A stretch of 64,000 bases of DNA from assembly GCA_000974665.1 (NCBI GenBank), contig BBSY01000002.1, positions 1,240,001-1,304,000 on the forward strand, read 5' to 3'. Within the stretch, counting starts at the first letter, position 1; each line of letters starts with the position of its first letter. The notes below the pieces were generated by a model. The model did no database searches and was not told the DNA's origin. It saw only the letters and a list, made by a program, of their open reading frames with translations. This document shows, in pieces, positions 52,376-62,177 of the stretch. Both the position numbers and the translations under genes were made by a program. This stretch comes from an alpha proteobacterium U9-1i. GTDB taxonomy: Bacteria; Pseudomonadota; Alphaproteobacteria; Caulobacterales; Aquidulcibacteraceae.

Positions 52376-55300
52376 ATGGCTTTCAATTGGAAATCCGTGC
52401 TCGAACGGCTTGATCCAAACAAGCTGCCGGGCTTCACGCGTGCGCGTGACTTCGTGCTGGCCAATCGCAATGCGGTTTTGGCCACCTCCATAGCATTGTT
52501 CGTCGGCCTTTGGGGCGGCGCGGTGATGGGGCGCGTGAGCGCCGGCGCGCCAGCGTTCAGCTTTGCCCAGCTTGGTTCGGTTGGCGCAGGCGGCGCTGCG
52601 CGCTCGGCCAACGCACCGCGCGCCGGCGCAAACCAGTTCGACGGCATGGCGTTCGTGCGCTTGCGCACCGAGCTTGATCAAGCCGAGCCACGTGCGTGCT
52701 TGGAATTCTCGCGCAATCTCTCGACCAACGCTTCGGTCAACTATTCCGATTACATCCAACTCGAACCGGCCGTGCCGTTTCAGGTGGATGTGTCCGGCAA
52801 TCTGCTTTGCCTCGCGGGGCTTCCGTTCGAGCCAGAGCGCCAGATCACCATTCGCCAAGGCCTTCCGGCCGAAGGCGGCGAAGTCACCGAAGCGGATGAA
52901 AGCTTCCAGCTCACCTTCGGTGATCGCCCCGCTTATGTCGGCTTTGCCGGCGCTGGCGTGATCCTGCCGCGCGCGGAAGCCGATGGTATTGCGATCGAGA
53001 CCGTGAACGTTTCGAAGCTTGAAGTCCGCGTGCTGCGTGTGCCGGACCGCATCCTGTCTCAGCACGAAATCTCGCCCGGCGAAAACAACGAAGAGGGCGG
53101 TTGGAACTATTGGAGCTTCGACTACGCCGCGTCCGACGTTGGCGTGCAGGTGTACGAAGGCGAGATCGACGTTGCCTTGACCGGGCATCGCAATGAAGCG
53201 GTGACGACGGTGTTCGCGCTGGGCGCGGCGCTCAACGAGCTGCGTCCAGGCGCTTACGTTGTAAAGGTGCGCGACGCTTCCGAGAGCGCCGGGCCGGACG
53301 ATGGCGATAACGCTTCAGTGGCTTCGGCGTATCGCTGGATTCTCTACACGGACATGGCGTTGCAGACATTCTCCGGCGCCACCGGCATCGACGTTGTGGT
53401 GCGTTCGCTCCGCACCGCGCGGCCGATGGCAAATGTGAATTTGGCGCTGATCGCGCAAAACAATGAAGAACTCGCGCGCGCCCGTACGGACAACGAAGGC
53501 CGCGTGCATTTCTCGGAAGCGCTCGTCAACGGCGATGGCCCGTCGCGGGCGCGCTACGTGATGGCGTACGGATCAGCCGGCGATTTCGCCGCGCTTGATC
53601 TGCAGCGCCCCGCGATTGATCTCTCCGATCGCGGTGTCGACGGCCGCCGCGCCGCAGGCGACATCGATGCCTACCTTTACACCGAGCGTGGCGTCTACCG
53701 CCCTGGTGAACGCGTGCGCTTGATCGGCTTGGTGCGCGACGAAGTGGGGCGCGCGATTTCCGACCGGCAATCGACGCTCGTGGTCTATCGCCCGAACGGC
53801 ACCGAAGCGCGGCGCATTCGCTTGCAGGAAGCGCGTGACGCCGGCGCCATCGCCAAAAACATCGAGCTCGACCGTTCCGCGCCGCGAGGCATGTGGCGGG
53901 CGACGTTGCAGGTTGACGGCCAAGAAGCGCTCGCCGGCGAAGTGTCGTTCTCGGTCGAGGATTTCGTGCCGCAGCGTCTGCGCGTGCAGATCGACGCGAA
54001 CGAAGCCGTGTTGCTGCGCGGGCAGGCGCGTCCGATCAGTGTGCAGGCCGATTTCCTTTACGGCGCACCGGGCGCCGGCCTGAACGTCGACGGTGAAGGC
54101 CGATTGATGGTCGATCCAAATCCGTTCCCGGAATTCGAGGGCTACCAATTCGGTCGCGCCGATGAATCGTTCTCCGAGCGCTTCTTCCAATTGCCGAGCA
54201 CCGTGACTGACGGCGACGGCCATGCGGACCTTTCGGTGCAATTGCCGGAGGAGCCGGAAACATCGTTGCCGCTGCGCGCACGCGTGCTCGCAAGCGTCGC
54301 CGATCCGGGCGGGCGCGTGGTGCGTGAAAGCTTCACGCTGCCGGTGCGCCTCAACAATGTGTATCTCGGCCTCAAGGCTGGTTTTGAGAACCAGCGCGCC
54401 GGCGCCGGGGAACGTGTCGCGTATGACGTGATCGCGGTGAACGCCAACGGTCAACGCGCCGGCTTGCGCGGCGTCCAGTGGACGTTGGTGCGCGAAGATT
54501 GGAGTTACGATTGGTATCTCGATAATGGCCAATGGCGCTGGCGCCGGACGGGCCGCGACATTCCTGTCGATGGCGCGACGGTCGACATCGCCGCCAACCA
54601 ACCGCTGCGCATTGCCCGCGATAGCCTGCGCGAAGGCTCCTACCGTTTGATGGTGCGCGGCGGCGGCACGGAAGCCTCCACGCGCTTCGGCGTCGGTTGG
54701 GGCGGCCCGGCCGATGATGATTCCACGCCGGACATGGTGACGGTGATCGCGCCGGAAAATCCGACACGGCCTGGCGCGCGCGCGCGCGTACAAATCCGCC
54801 CGCCTTATGCCGGCGAAGCGCAGATCGTGGTGGCGACCGACCGCGTGATCGAAACGCGTACAATCCGCGTGAGCTCCGATGGCGCGACCGTCGATTTGCC
54901 GGTGAACGCTGAATGGGGTTCGGGCGCCTATGTGCTCGTGACCGTTATGACAGCGCGCGATCCGGTGAATTTGCCGGTGCCGCGTCGGGCCATAGGCGTC
55001 GCCTATGTGCCTGTCGACATGGGCAATCGCACGCTCGACGTGGCGGTGGGCGAAGGTCTGCAGAATGTGCGACCGCGCACGACCGTGAACGTTCCGATCG
55101 TGGTGCGTGGTGCGCCTTCTGGCGAGCGTGTGCGCGTTGCGATCGCGATGGTGGACGAGGGCATCCTCAACCTCACCAAATACACAAGCCCGAACCCGAC
55201 GGAGTATTTCTTCAGCCGTCGCGCGCTGGGCGTCGACATGCGCGACGATTACGGGCGCTTGCTCAATCCGAATTTGGGCGCGCCGGCAAATGCGCGTCAG

Positions 55301-57403
55301 GGCGGTGACTCGCTCGGCGGTGAGGGGCTGACAGTTGTGCCAACGCGCACGGTGTCCTTGTTCTCCGACATCGTGACGCTATCGGGCGGGCGCGGAACCA
55401 TTGCACTCGACATTCCCGACTTCAACGGAACGCTGCGGCTGATGGCGGTGGCGTGGAGCGAAAGCGCACTTGGGCAAGATGCGGAAGAGGTGGTGGTCCG
55501 CGACCCTGTGGTGGCGGAACTGATCATGCCGCGCTTCCTAGCGCCCGGCGATGAAGCCCAAGCCGCGCTCAATATCGACAACGTCGAAGGCCCCAACGGC
55601 GCTTACACGGTGACGATCAGCGGCACGGACACTGCGCGCATCGCGGCCCAACCGCGTCGTTTCACGCTTGCGCGTGGGCAACGCCAGACGGCTTACATCC
55701 CGTTGACGGGCGGTCCGCTGGGGGTTGGGCGGATTTCGCTCCGCCTCGAAGGACCACAAGGCTTCGCCGCGGTTGATCGAACGTATGACATCCAAACCCG
55801 CGCCCCGTTTATGCCGATCACGCTCACGGAAACGGCGCCATTGGCGTCGGGCGGAACGTGGACGGCGCCGCCGGATGCGCTCTCGCGCTTCCAGCCGAGC
55901 GGGCAAGCGTTGATCTCGTTCTCCAACCTGGCGGGCATCGATCCCGCGCCGTTGCTGGATGAACTGTATCGCTATCCGTATGGCTGCTCGGAGCAATTGG
56001 TGTCGGTGGCGATGCCGCTGCTTTACTACAACACACTGTCAAGCGAAGCGGGTCGCCGTGCGGATGTACGCATCACGCGGCGTGTGCAGGAAGCCGCAAC
56101 GCAATTGCTTGACCGGCAAACGCCGGACGGTGCGTTCGGTTTGTGGAGCGCGGGCGACCGCAACGCGACGCCATGGATCGGCGCTTACGTGGCGGACTTC
56201 CTGTTGCGCGCGCAAAGCGCTGGCTTTGCGGTGCCGCGCGCGCCGATGGAGCAAGCTTATGCAGCATTGCGGCAAGTGGCGCGGCTGAACGATTTCGGTT
56301 CGGTTGGCTATCAGTTTGAAATCTATCGCTGGCCCGGCTCGAACGACTCGGACGCTTTGATGCGTTCGCGCGCGGCGGCGTATGCGCTGTATGTGCTGGC
56401 GAAAGCCGGGCGCGCCGACATCGGCCAAGTGCGGTACTATCACGACGCACGCTTGCGGGATGAGCCCTCGCCATTGGCGCGGGCGCAGATCGCGGCGGCG
56501 CTGGCGCACTTGGGTGATCGTGTCCGCTCGCGCAACGCCTTCCGCATGGCCGAGCGCGCGCTTGGCTATCGCAACACCGGCGACTGGTATCAAACGCCGC
56601 TGCGCGATCTCGCGGGCGTGTTGGCGCTTGCTGCCGAAGCGGGCGAAACCGAGATGGTGGATCGCCTGCGCCGTCGTCTCGAGCGCGATGCGCCGGAAGC
56701 GGGCGCGTTGATGACGCAAGAGCAAGTGCAATTGTTGCTGGCTGCGAACTCTCTGCTTGAAGGCTCAGGCCCGGTGAACGTTACGCTGAATGGCCAGCCC
56801 TTGCCGGAACGCCGCTTGATGGCGGATGCGCGGCGCTTGGCCGAAGGCTTGGCGTTCCGCAACGCGTCTCCGCGCGGCGCGGTGTGGCGGACGCTGCAAA
56901 CGTCCGGCCCCACGCGCGAGCCGCCGCCGGCGATGCAGGCGGGCTACACGATCGACAAGCGCGTGTTCACATTGAACGGTGCGCTCGCCGATCTCGACAA
57001 CATCCGCCAGGGCGATCGTGTGGTGGTGGTGGTGTCGGGCCAACCGGAAGGCGCGCGCAATTATCCAACGGTGTTGGTGGACATGCTGCCGGCTGGTCTC
57101 GAGATCGAAAGCTTGCTCGGGCCGCAGGATGGCAGCGGATCCGAGAATTATGATGGCTCGCGTCGCAACGGCCCGTTCGCCTGGATTGGCAACATCACCT
57201 ACACGGATGTGTCGGAAGCGCGCGACGATCGCTACGTCGCTTCGGCCAATCTGCGCGGCGCTTATCGCTACGCCTACATCGCACGCGCGGTGACGCCCGG
57301 GCGCTACACTATGCCGGGCGCGCAGGTTGAAGATATGTATCGCCCGGGCGTGATGGCGCGTACGGCCGCCGGCACGATCCGCATCAGTCCGCGCGGAGGC
57401 TAA
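52376..57403 (+). CDS. Bacterial alpha-2-macroglobulin family protein (YfhM-like), membrane-anchored
   Basis: 1675 residues. A periplasmic protease trap: a single N-terminal membrane anchor (about 33-52) is followed by repeated MG domains, a bait region and the complement-like thioester domain with CSEQ at C1204 (YGCSEQLVSVAMPLLYYN). E. coli YfhM uses a lipobox; here a membrane helix replaces it. The next gene encodes PBP1C, the standard partner, so the pair likely protects and repairs the cell wall against hostile proteases. ATG 52376 is preferred since upstream codons are antisense to the synthetase leader. Confidence 0.92.
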   Translation: MAFNWKSVLERLDPNKLPGFTRARDFVLANRNAVLATSIALFVGLWGGAVMGRVSAGAPAFSFAQLGSVGAGGAARSANAPRAGANQFDGMAFVRLRTELDQAEPRACLEFSRNLSTNASVNYSDYIQLEPAVPFQVDVSGNLLCLAGLPFEPERQITIRQGLPAEGGEVTEADESFQLTFGDRPAYVGFAGAGVILPRAEADGIAIETVNVSKLEVRVLRVPDRILSQHEISPGENNEEGGWNYWSFDYAASDVGVQVYEGEIDVALTGHRNEAVTTVFALGAALNELRPGAYVVKVRDASESAGPDDGDNASVASAYRWILYTDMALQTFSGATGIDVVVRSLRTARPMANVNLALIAQNNEELARARTDNEGRVHFSEALVNGDGPSRARYVMAYGSAGDFAALDLQRPAIDLSDRGVDGRRAAGDIDAYLYTERGVYRPGERVRLIGLVRDEVGRAISDRQSTLVVYRPNGTEARRIRLQEARDAGAIAKNIELDRSAPRGMWRATLQVDGQEALAGEVSFSVEDFVPQRLRVQIDANEAVLLRGQARPISVQADFLYGAPGAGLNVDGEGRLMVDPNPFPEFEGYQFGRADESFSERFFQLPSTVTDGDGHADLSVQLPEEPETSLPLRARVLASVADPGGRVVRESFTLPVRLNNVYLGLKAGFENQRAGAGERVAYDVIAVNANGQRAGLRGVQWTLVREDWSYDWYLDNGQWRWRRTGRDIPVDGATVDIAANQPLRIARDSLREGSYRLMVRGGGTEASTRFGVGWGGPADDDSTPDMVTVIAPENPTRPGARARVQIRPPYAGEAQIVVATDRVIETRTIRVSSDGATVDLPVNAEWGSGAYVLVTVMTARDPVNLPVPRRAIGVAYVPVDMGNRTLDVAVGEGLQNVRPRTTVNVPIVVRGAPSGERVRVAIAMVDEGILNLTKYTSPNPTEYFFSRRALGVDMRDDYGRLLNPNLGAPANARQGGDSLGGEGLTVVPTRTVSLFSDIVTLSGGRGTIALDIPDFNGTLRLMAVAWSESALGQDAEEVVVRDPVVAELIMPRFLAPGDEAQAALNIDNVEGPNGAYTVTISGTDTARIAAQPRRFTLARGQRQTAYIPLTGGPLGVGRISLRLEGPQGFAAVDRTYDIQTRAPFMPITLTETAPLASGGTWTAPPDALSRFQPSGQALISFSNLAGIDPAPLLDELYRYPYGCSEQLVSVAMPLLYYNTLSSEAGRRADVRITRRVQEAATQLLDRQTPDGAFGLWSAGDRNATPWIGAYVADFLLRAQSAGFAVPRAPMEQAYAALRQVARLNDFGSVGYQFEIYRWPGSNDSDALMRSRAAAYALYVLAKAGRADIGQVRYYHDARLRDEPSPLARAQIAAALAHLGDRVRSRNAFRMAERALGYRNTGDWYQTPLRDLAGVLALAAEAGETEMVDRLRRRLERDAPEAGALMTQEQVQLLLAANSLLEGSGPVNVTLNGQPLPERRLMADARRLAEGLAFRNASPRGAVWRTLQTSGPTREPPPAMQAGYTIDKRVFTLNGALADLDNIRQGDRVVVVVSGQPEGARNYPTVLVDMLPAGLEIESLLGPQDGSGSENYDGSRRNGPFAWIGNITYTDVSEARDDRYVASANLRGAYRYAYIARAVTPGRYTMPGAQVEDMYRPGVMARTAAGTIRISPRGG

Positions 57404-57406
57404 GTG

Positions 57407-59506
57407 ATGCCCCCTTCATTCGAGGGAGGGGGAAGAGTACGCCGAGGGCCCCGTGCTGCGCTGCCGCTGACGGACAAGCAACGCGGCTGGGCGCGCGTGC
57501 TGTTGGTGGTGATGCTCACGCTGTTTACGCTCGACGTGGCATTGCCGCCGCCGCTGGCGCGGGTGCGCGATGTTTCGCCGGTAGTTTTGGATCAGCACGG
57601 TCAGTGGCTGATGGCGTTCACCACCACGAACGGCACGTGGCGGCTCGAAGCACGGCTCGATGAAATCGATCCTGAATTCCAGCGTCGGCTGATCGCCATT
57701 GAAGACGAGCGATTTTGGTTTCACCCCGGCGTCGATCCCATTGCGCTGGCGCGGGCAAGTGTCGCTTATGCGCGCGCCGGCCGTGTAACGCAGGGTGGCT
57801 CGACGATCACCATGCAGCTGGCGCGCTTGCTGGAGCCGCGACCGCGCACGATTCAATCCAAGTTGATCGAGATCGTCCGCGCGGTGCAGATTGAGCGGCG
57901 TTGGTCGAAGCGCGAAATCCTCGCCGCGTATCTCACCATGGCCCCGTATGGCGGCAACCTCGAAGGCGTGCGGGCGGCGTCGCGCGCGTACTTCCAGCGC
58001 GATCCGCAATGGTTGGACGATGCGGAGATGGCGTTGCTGATCGCTTTGCCGCAGGCGCCGGAAGCGCGGCGTCCGGACCGGCGCCCGCAGGCGGCGCGTG
58101 CATCGCGCGACCGGGTGCTCAACATGTTTGTGCGCATCGGCGCGATCAGCCGCGGTCGGGCGGCAGAGGGGCGGCAGGCGGCGATACCGACGCGTGCGCC
58201 GTTCCCATACTCGGCCCCGCACGCGGCGGAAGCATTGGTCGCGGCGCATGAAGGGGAAGGCGTTGTTGCGTCGACGCTCGATGCGCGTTTGCAGAGCGAC
58301 TTTGAAGCGCTGGCGCGTCGACGCGCTGAACCGTTGGAGCGCGAAGCGCAGGTGGCGATCCTGGCTGTCGAGCTTGAAGGGCGCGGCGTGCGCGCCCGCG
58401 TTGGCGGCGCAGGGCGCGAGCGCGCGGGCGGCTACATCGACATGACCCGCGCCATCCGCTCGCCCGGTTCGGCGTTGAAGCCGTTTCTCTACGCGATCGC
58501 GTTCGATGAAGGAATCGCCGCGCCGGAGACGTTGGTGCGGGACGCACCGCGCCGATTTGGCGGGTATCTACCGGAAAACTTTGATCGGCGTTTCCACGGT
58601 GACGTGTCACTCGAAGATGCGCTGCGGCATTCGCTCAATCTGCCGGCCGTCGCCACTTTGGATCGCATTGGCGCCAATCGCTTCCGCGCGGCGCTGACGC
58701 GCGCTGGCGCCGAAGTGCGGATGCCGGATCGCGCTGATTCCGAGCCTGGCTTGGCGCTGGCGCTTGGCGGCGTGGGCATGAGCTTGGAAGGCTTAGTGCA
58801 GCTTTATGCGGCGCTCGGCGATGAAGGCAATGCGCGTCCGCTGGCAAGCGATCCGCTCCAAGGGTTTGCGTTTACACGCCGTTTCGTGCGCGCCGAAACC
58901 GCCGAGCGCGTGCTTGAGATCCTCGCCACGTCGCCAAGTCCCGCGGGCCGCACGCCGTCGCAGCTGGCGCAGAATGCCCCGCAAGTCGCATTTAAGACGG
59001 GCACGTCTTACGGTTTTCGCGATGCGTGGGCGTTGGGCGTCGCCAATGGCTACGCGATTGGCGTGTGGGTTGGCCGGCCCGATGGCGCGCCGCGTCCAGG
59101 CGCGACCGGTCGCGATGCGGCGTTGCCGATTTTGTTCGAGGCGTTCGATTTGCTGGGTGTGCCGACCCGGCCCGAGCGGCAACATGAGGAAGAAGAAGTT
59201 GCGCCCGCTTTGGTGCGGCTCGACGCCGAAGACAACGGCGCTGAGCAACTCTCTATCCTGTTCCCGCTCAACAACACCGAAGTTCTCGTGCTCGATTACG
59301 GTGCGGATTCTCGCGGGCTGTCGCTCTCGGCGCGCGGCGGGCGAGCGCCGCTGACATGGTATGCGGAGGGTGACCGGGTGCCGATAGAGGACACAAGCGG
59401 GCGCTCGATCTGGCGCCCGTCCGCGCCAGGTTTCCATGAGGTCACGGTGGTTGATGCCGAGGGCCGCAGCGCGCATGTGCGCGTGCGCATCCGGAGCAGC
59501 GGCTGA
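57407..59506 (+). CDS. pbpC: Penicillin-binding protein 1C
   Basis: About 699 residues. A bifunctional peptidoglycan glycosyltransferase/transpeptidase. One membrane helix (about 28-46); the GT51 active site is E99 in [15 protein letters not shown] with [13 protein letters not shown]; the transpeptidase has SxxK as SALK in [10 protein letters not shown], SxN as SLN in [10 protein letters not shown], and KTGTS. A C-terminal BiPBP_C domain ([22 protein letters not shown] onward) is present, diagnostic for PBP1C. ATG 57407 lies three bases after the macroglobulin stop with GCGGAGGC before it. Confidence 0.93.
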   Translation: MPPSFEGGGRVRRGPRAALPLTDKQRGWARVLLVVMLTLFTLDVALPPPLARVRDVSPVVLDQHGQWLMAFTTTNGTWRLEARLDEIDPEFQRRLIAIEDERFWFHPGVDPIALARASVAYARAGRVTQGGSTITMQLARLLEPRPRTIQSKLIEIVRAVQIERRWSKREILAAYLTMAPYGGNLEGVRAASRAYFQRDPQWLDDAEMALLIALPQAPEARRPDRRPQAARASRDRVLNMFVRIGAISRGRAAEGRQAAIPTRAPFPYSAPHAAEALVAAHEGEGVVASTLDARLQSDFEALARRRAEPLEREAQVAILAVELEGRGVRARVGGAGRERAGGYIDMTRAIRSPGSALKPFLYAIAFDEGIAAPETLVRDAPRRFGGYLPENFDRRFHGDVSLEDALRHSLNLPAVATLDRIGANRFRAALTRAGAEVRMPDRADSEPGLALALGGVGMSLEGLVQLYAALGDEGNARPLASDPLQGFAFTRRFVRAETAERVLEILATSPSPAGRTPSQLAQNAPQVAFKTGTSYGFRDAWALGVANGYAIGVWVGRPDGAPRPGATGRDAALPILFEAFDLLGVPTRPERQHEEEEVAPALVRLDAEDNGAEQLSILFPLNNTEVLVLDYGADSRGLSLSARGGRAPLTWYAEGDRVPIEDTSGRSIWRPSAPGFHEVTVVDAEGRSAHVRVRIRSSG

Positions 59507-59901
59507 TGGGATTGCTCCGCGCCGGCGCGAGCTATTTCGCGATTGTGTTCGTGGTCGCGTTCGCGCTTGGAACCGTGCGGACGCTTTGGCTTGAGCCGGC
59601 GCTTGGCGAGATGTGGGCGGTTGCGTGTGAAACGCCGTTGCTGGTTGCGGCGATGTTTTTCGCGGCCCGCTGGCTTGTGCCACGATTCAATGCGCCCTCG
59701 CCGCCTCGTTGGCTGGGCGTTGGGCTGATCGGTTTCGCATTGCAGCAAATCGCGGAGATTGCCTTGGTGCTCGCCAGCGGCGAGACCTTGGCGATGCACG
59801 CGGCCTATTTGCGTACGCCGGCGGGAATGATCTATCTCTCCGCGCTCGCGGTGTTCGTCATGATGCCGCTCTTGGTGTGGGCGTTCACGCGCAAGCGGTG
59901 A
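59506..59901 (+). CDS. Hypothetical membrane protein
   Basis: 131 residues with four hydrophobic segments (about 8-26, 40-57, 70-90, 105-125). It overlaps the pbpC stop as TGATG and so belongs to that operon. Helices and spacing give no family match. A role in envelope maintenance is inferred only from the operon. Confidence 0.75.
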   Translation: MGLLRAGASYFAIVFVVAFALGTVRTLWLEPALGEMWAVACETPLLVAAMFFAARWLVPRFNAPSPPRWLGVGLIGFALQQIAEIALVLASGETLAMHAAYLRTPAGMIYLSALAVFVMMPLLVWAFTRKR

Positions 59902-59911
59902 GGGGACGAGT

Positions 59912-61285
59912 ATGCGAAATTGGGTCATCGCCGCTATGGCGGCGTGCGTTTGCGCGGGCTCTGCTGCGGCGCAGGCGCCGACGAGCGACCATGCTTTGCT
60001 GCGCCAAGTCGCGGGCGAGGTAAGCGAAGAGCGCTTGCAAGGCTATATCGCCCGCATGGTGGGGTTCGGCACGCGCCACACGATGTCGGACACGCGCTCG
60101 AACCGGCGGGGCATAGGCGCTGCGCGGCGTTGGGTGGAGGCGGAGTTCCGCACGATGTCCAGCGCATGCGGCGGCTGCCTGGAGATCGCGACGCCATCGG
60201 AAACGATCAGCGGGACCCAGCGCATCCCGACGCCAACCGAAGTGGTGAACGTGTTGGCGATCCAGCGCGGGACGAGCGACCCAACACGCGTGATCATCAT
60301 CTCTGGCCACCTCGATAGCCGCGTCAGCGACGTGATGGACTTCACCTCTGACGCGCCGGGCGCGAACGACGATGCATCCGGCGTCGCCGCGGTGATGGAA
60401 GCGGCGCGTGTGCTATCGCAGCATCGCTTCGCGGCGACATTGGTGTATGCGGCGCTCTCTGGCGAAGAGCAGGGCTTGCACGGGGGCAAGGTGTTGGCCG
60501 ACTACGCACGCGCGCAGGGTTGGCGCGTCGAGGCTGTGCTCAACAACGATATCGTCGGCAACACCGAAGGCATTGGCGGCACACGCAATAACACCCAGGT
60601 GCGCGTGTTCTCCGAAGGCACGCGTGCAGTCGAGACGCCGGAAGAAGCCAATCGCCGCCGCTACAATGGCGGCGAAGTGGACTCGCCCTCGCGCAACCTA
60701 GGCCGCTTCATGGACCGCATGGCCGATGTGTATCTCACCAATTTCGACGTCAACATGGTCTATCGCACCGACCGGTTCGGGCGCGGCGGCGATCAGGTTC
60801 GTATGCTGGAAGCCGGATATCCCAGCGTCCGCGTAACGGAGGCGGCTGAGAATTACCATCGCCAGCACCAGGATTTGCGCCGCGAGAATGGCATTCGCTA
60901 CGGCGACACCATCGACGGCGTGGACTTTGCGTATCTGGCGCAAGTGACGCGGCTCAACATCGTGTCGATGGCAGCACTCGCTAACGCGCCGGCGCCGCCG
61001 GGCGGCGTCAACATCAACGGCGCTGTCAGCGCGGATACGATGGTGTCGTGGCAAGCCGTTGAAGGCGCCGTCGGCTATCGCGTGTGGTGGCGCTCCACAA
61101 CGGACGCGCAATGGCGTTACGTGCGCCATGCGCCCGCTAGCGCGACAGAGCTTAAGCTTGAGAATGTGGTGATCGACGATTGGTTCTTCGGCGTGTCGGC
61201 GGTATCCGCCGACGGTTATGAGAGCCCCGTCGTGTTTCCCGGCGTGGCCGGCGCGTTCTTCCCCGTTGCGCCGGCATCGCGCTGA
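59912..61285 (+). CDS. M28-family zinc metallopeptidase with C-terminal fibronectin type III-like domain
   Basis: 457 residues. Signal peptide MRNWVIAAMAACVCAGSAAAQ. The metal site is H133 in IISGHLDS, D153/154 in PGANDDASG, E185/E186 in LSGEEQG, followed by LNNDIVGNTEG and a late NYHRQHQ histidine, typical of aminopeptidases that cut N-terminal residues. Residues ~365-455 (VSWQAVEGAVGYRVWWRS...) form an Fn3-like domain. Four bases-plus AGGGGACG precede the ATG. A 14-bp terminator hairpin begins ten bases past the stop. Confidence 0.92.
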   Translation: MRNWVIAAMAACVCAGSAAAQAPTSDHALLRQVAGEVSEERLQGYIARMVGFGTRHTMSDTRSNRRGIGAARRWVEAEFRTMSSACGGCLEIATPSETISGTQRIPTPTEVVNVLAIQRGTSDPTRVIIISGHLDSRVSDVMDFTSDAPGANDDASGVAAVMEAARVLSQHRFAATLVYAALSGEEQGLHGGKVLADYARAQGWRVEAVLNNDIVGNTEGIGGTRNNTQVRVFSEGTRAVETPEEANRRRYNGGEVDSPSRNLGRFMDRMADVYLTNFDVNMVYRTDRFGRGGDQVRMLEAGYPSVRVTEAAENYHRQHQDLRRENGIRYGDTIDGVDFAYLAQVTRLNIVSMAALANAPAPPGGVNINGAVSADTMVSWQAVEGAVGYRVWWRSTTDAQWRYVRHAPASATELKLENVVIDDWFFGVSAVSADGYESPVVFPGVAGAFFPVAPASR

Positions 61286-61294
61286 ACAAGAGAA

Positions 61295-61404
61295 AAGGCG
61301 CGAACCTCTTCGAGCGGGGGGCTTGAGGTTCGCGCCTTGATCGATGACCGCCCGTATTTTGAGCGGGGTTAGCGGGCGAGCGGCCATCGAAATTGGTATT
61401 GTCC
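61295..61404. repeat. Hairpin repeat unit 1 (adjacent to the M28 gene)
   Basis: First of three tandem ~105-base units. Hairpin A: perfect 14-base stem AAGGCGCGAACCTC (61295-61308) / GAGGTTCGCGCCTT (61325-61338). Hairpin B: imperfect stem around 61343-61390. Both loops carry GAGCGGGG (61312 and 61361). The unit ends in TTGTCC. On the minus strand a TTTTC tail follows hairpin A, so this may be a terminator for that strand; on the plus strand it can end the M28 transcript. Confidence 0.8.
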
Positions 61405-61413
61405 GAAACGGTG

Positions 61414-61517
61414 AGGCGCGGATCCCATTTGAGCGGGGGAGCTTGGGATCCGCGCCTAATTCAATCGCCGCCTATTGGAGCGGGGTTGGCGGGTTCGGCG
61501 ACGATTGAAACTTGTCC
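61414..61517. repeat. Hairpin repeat unit 2
   Basis: Hairpin A: perfect 14-base stem AGGCGCGGATCCCA (61414-61427) / TGGGATCCGCGCCT (61444-61457). Hairpin B: TTCAATCGCCGCC (61460) / GGCGACGATTGAA (61497-61509), one mismatch. Loops again show GAGCGGGG at 61431 and 61478. Ends in TTGTCC. Confidence 0.8.
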
Positions 61518-61552
61518 TCTTTGGCGCCCAGAAGGTCGCCGGTTGATGGGGC

Positions 61553-61657
61553 AAGGCGCGGACCCGGTGAGCGGGGGAGCTATCAAGGTCCGCGCCTTTT
61601 TCGATCGCCGCCTTGGAGCGGGGTTGGCGGGTTAGGCGGCGATCAAATTCGTTGTCC
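61553..61657. repeat. Hairpin repeat unit 3
   Basis: Hairpin A: perfect 12-base stem AAGGCGCGGACC (61553-61564) / GGTCCGCGCCTT (61587-61598) followed by TTT on the plus strand. Hairpin B: perfect 10-base stem GATCGCCGCC (61603-61612) / GGCGGCGATC (61635-61644). Loops carry GAGCGGGG at 61569 and 61616. Ends in TTGTCC. The minus-strand reading of 61632-61646 gives LIAA-stop, a remnant of the micro-ORF ending. Confidence 0.8.
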
Positions 61658-61689
61658 AGTGAACGCTAAATCGCCGATTTGGTTTCCTC

Positions 61690-61705
61690 CGTGACCGAGG
61701 TCACA
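61690..61705. promoter_or_regulatory. CRP/FNR-like palindrome 1
   Basis: CGTGA-CCGAGG-TCACA, one base from the TGTGA-N6-TCACA consensus, between hairpin unit 3 and the first micro-ORF region. Confidence 0.45.
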
Positions 61706-61802
61706 GTCCGAACGGTTTTGTTGCAAACCTACTGATTTGTAAGACGCGGACCGCGCTCAGTGGCCCGCGCTTGGACCGATCGCCGCCGCGAGAGCGGGAG
61801 AG

Positions 61803-61895
61803 TTAGGCGACAATCAAAGCGGCCTGGTTGAGGGTGCTCAGCGCCACCGGAACGAAGAGGGCTGCGGCGGCGAACAGGCTGAAAAATTTGGTCAT
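61803..61895 (-). CDS. Micro-ORF 1, hydrophobic 30-residue peptide
   Basis: ATG 61895 with GGGAG seven bases upstream encodes a 30-residue peptide beginning MTKFFSLFAAAALFV and ending NQAALIVA. Hydrophobic centre with a basic N-terminus gives it a single-membrane-helix or signal-peptide look. It shares start (MTKF), the FxPVAL core and the IVA-stop end with micro-ORF 2, which argues strongly for real translation. Its last codons (TTGATTGTCGCC on the minus strand) form one arm of a hairpin with sequence after the stop. Function unknown; a type I toxin, an exported peptide or a small membrane regulator are possible. Confidence 0.65.
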   Translation of the reverse strand: MTKFFSLFAAAALFVPVALSTLNQAALIVA

Positions 61896-61960
61896 GCGAT
61901 GCTCCCGTGTGCTCGTGAAATCTCGATGCGCTGAACCTAGGCGGGGCCGCGTATTGTCGA

Positions 61961-61976
61961 TGTGACGGTGGTCACC
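61961..61976. promoter_or_regulatory. CRP/FNR-like palindrome 2
   Basis: TGTGA-CGGTGG-TCACC, one base from TGTGA-N6-TCACA, centred about 73 bases upstream of micro-ORF 1. It also lies in the divergent region before the 62178 gene. Confidence 0.5.
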
Positions 61977-62177
61977 GAGCCCCATGATCGTCGGACACGC
62001 GTCAAGCCGACCAAGCTCCGTCGATCGGCCGCGCCCGCTCCAAACCTCAATCACAAGCGCGTCCACCCTTTCTTCATGGGCGCAGCGCACAGCCTGCAGG
62101 ATCACAGCGCAAACGTTGACCTCGCTGTTTCAGAGCGCGACGCTTCGAGGCGTCCAGAAAGTGCGCGGAGGGCCGAG

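Noticed and set aside
61295-61657. CRISPR array
   Set aside because: The repeats are long, internally palindromic double hairpins with no unique ~30-base spacers and no cas genes nearby.
61553-61730. An intact fourth micro-ORF in repeat unit 3
   Set aside because: The frame ending LIAA-stop has no ATG, GTG or TTG at a sensible distance from the GGAGG at 61686-61690 on the minus strand, so it is called a remnant.
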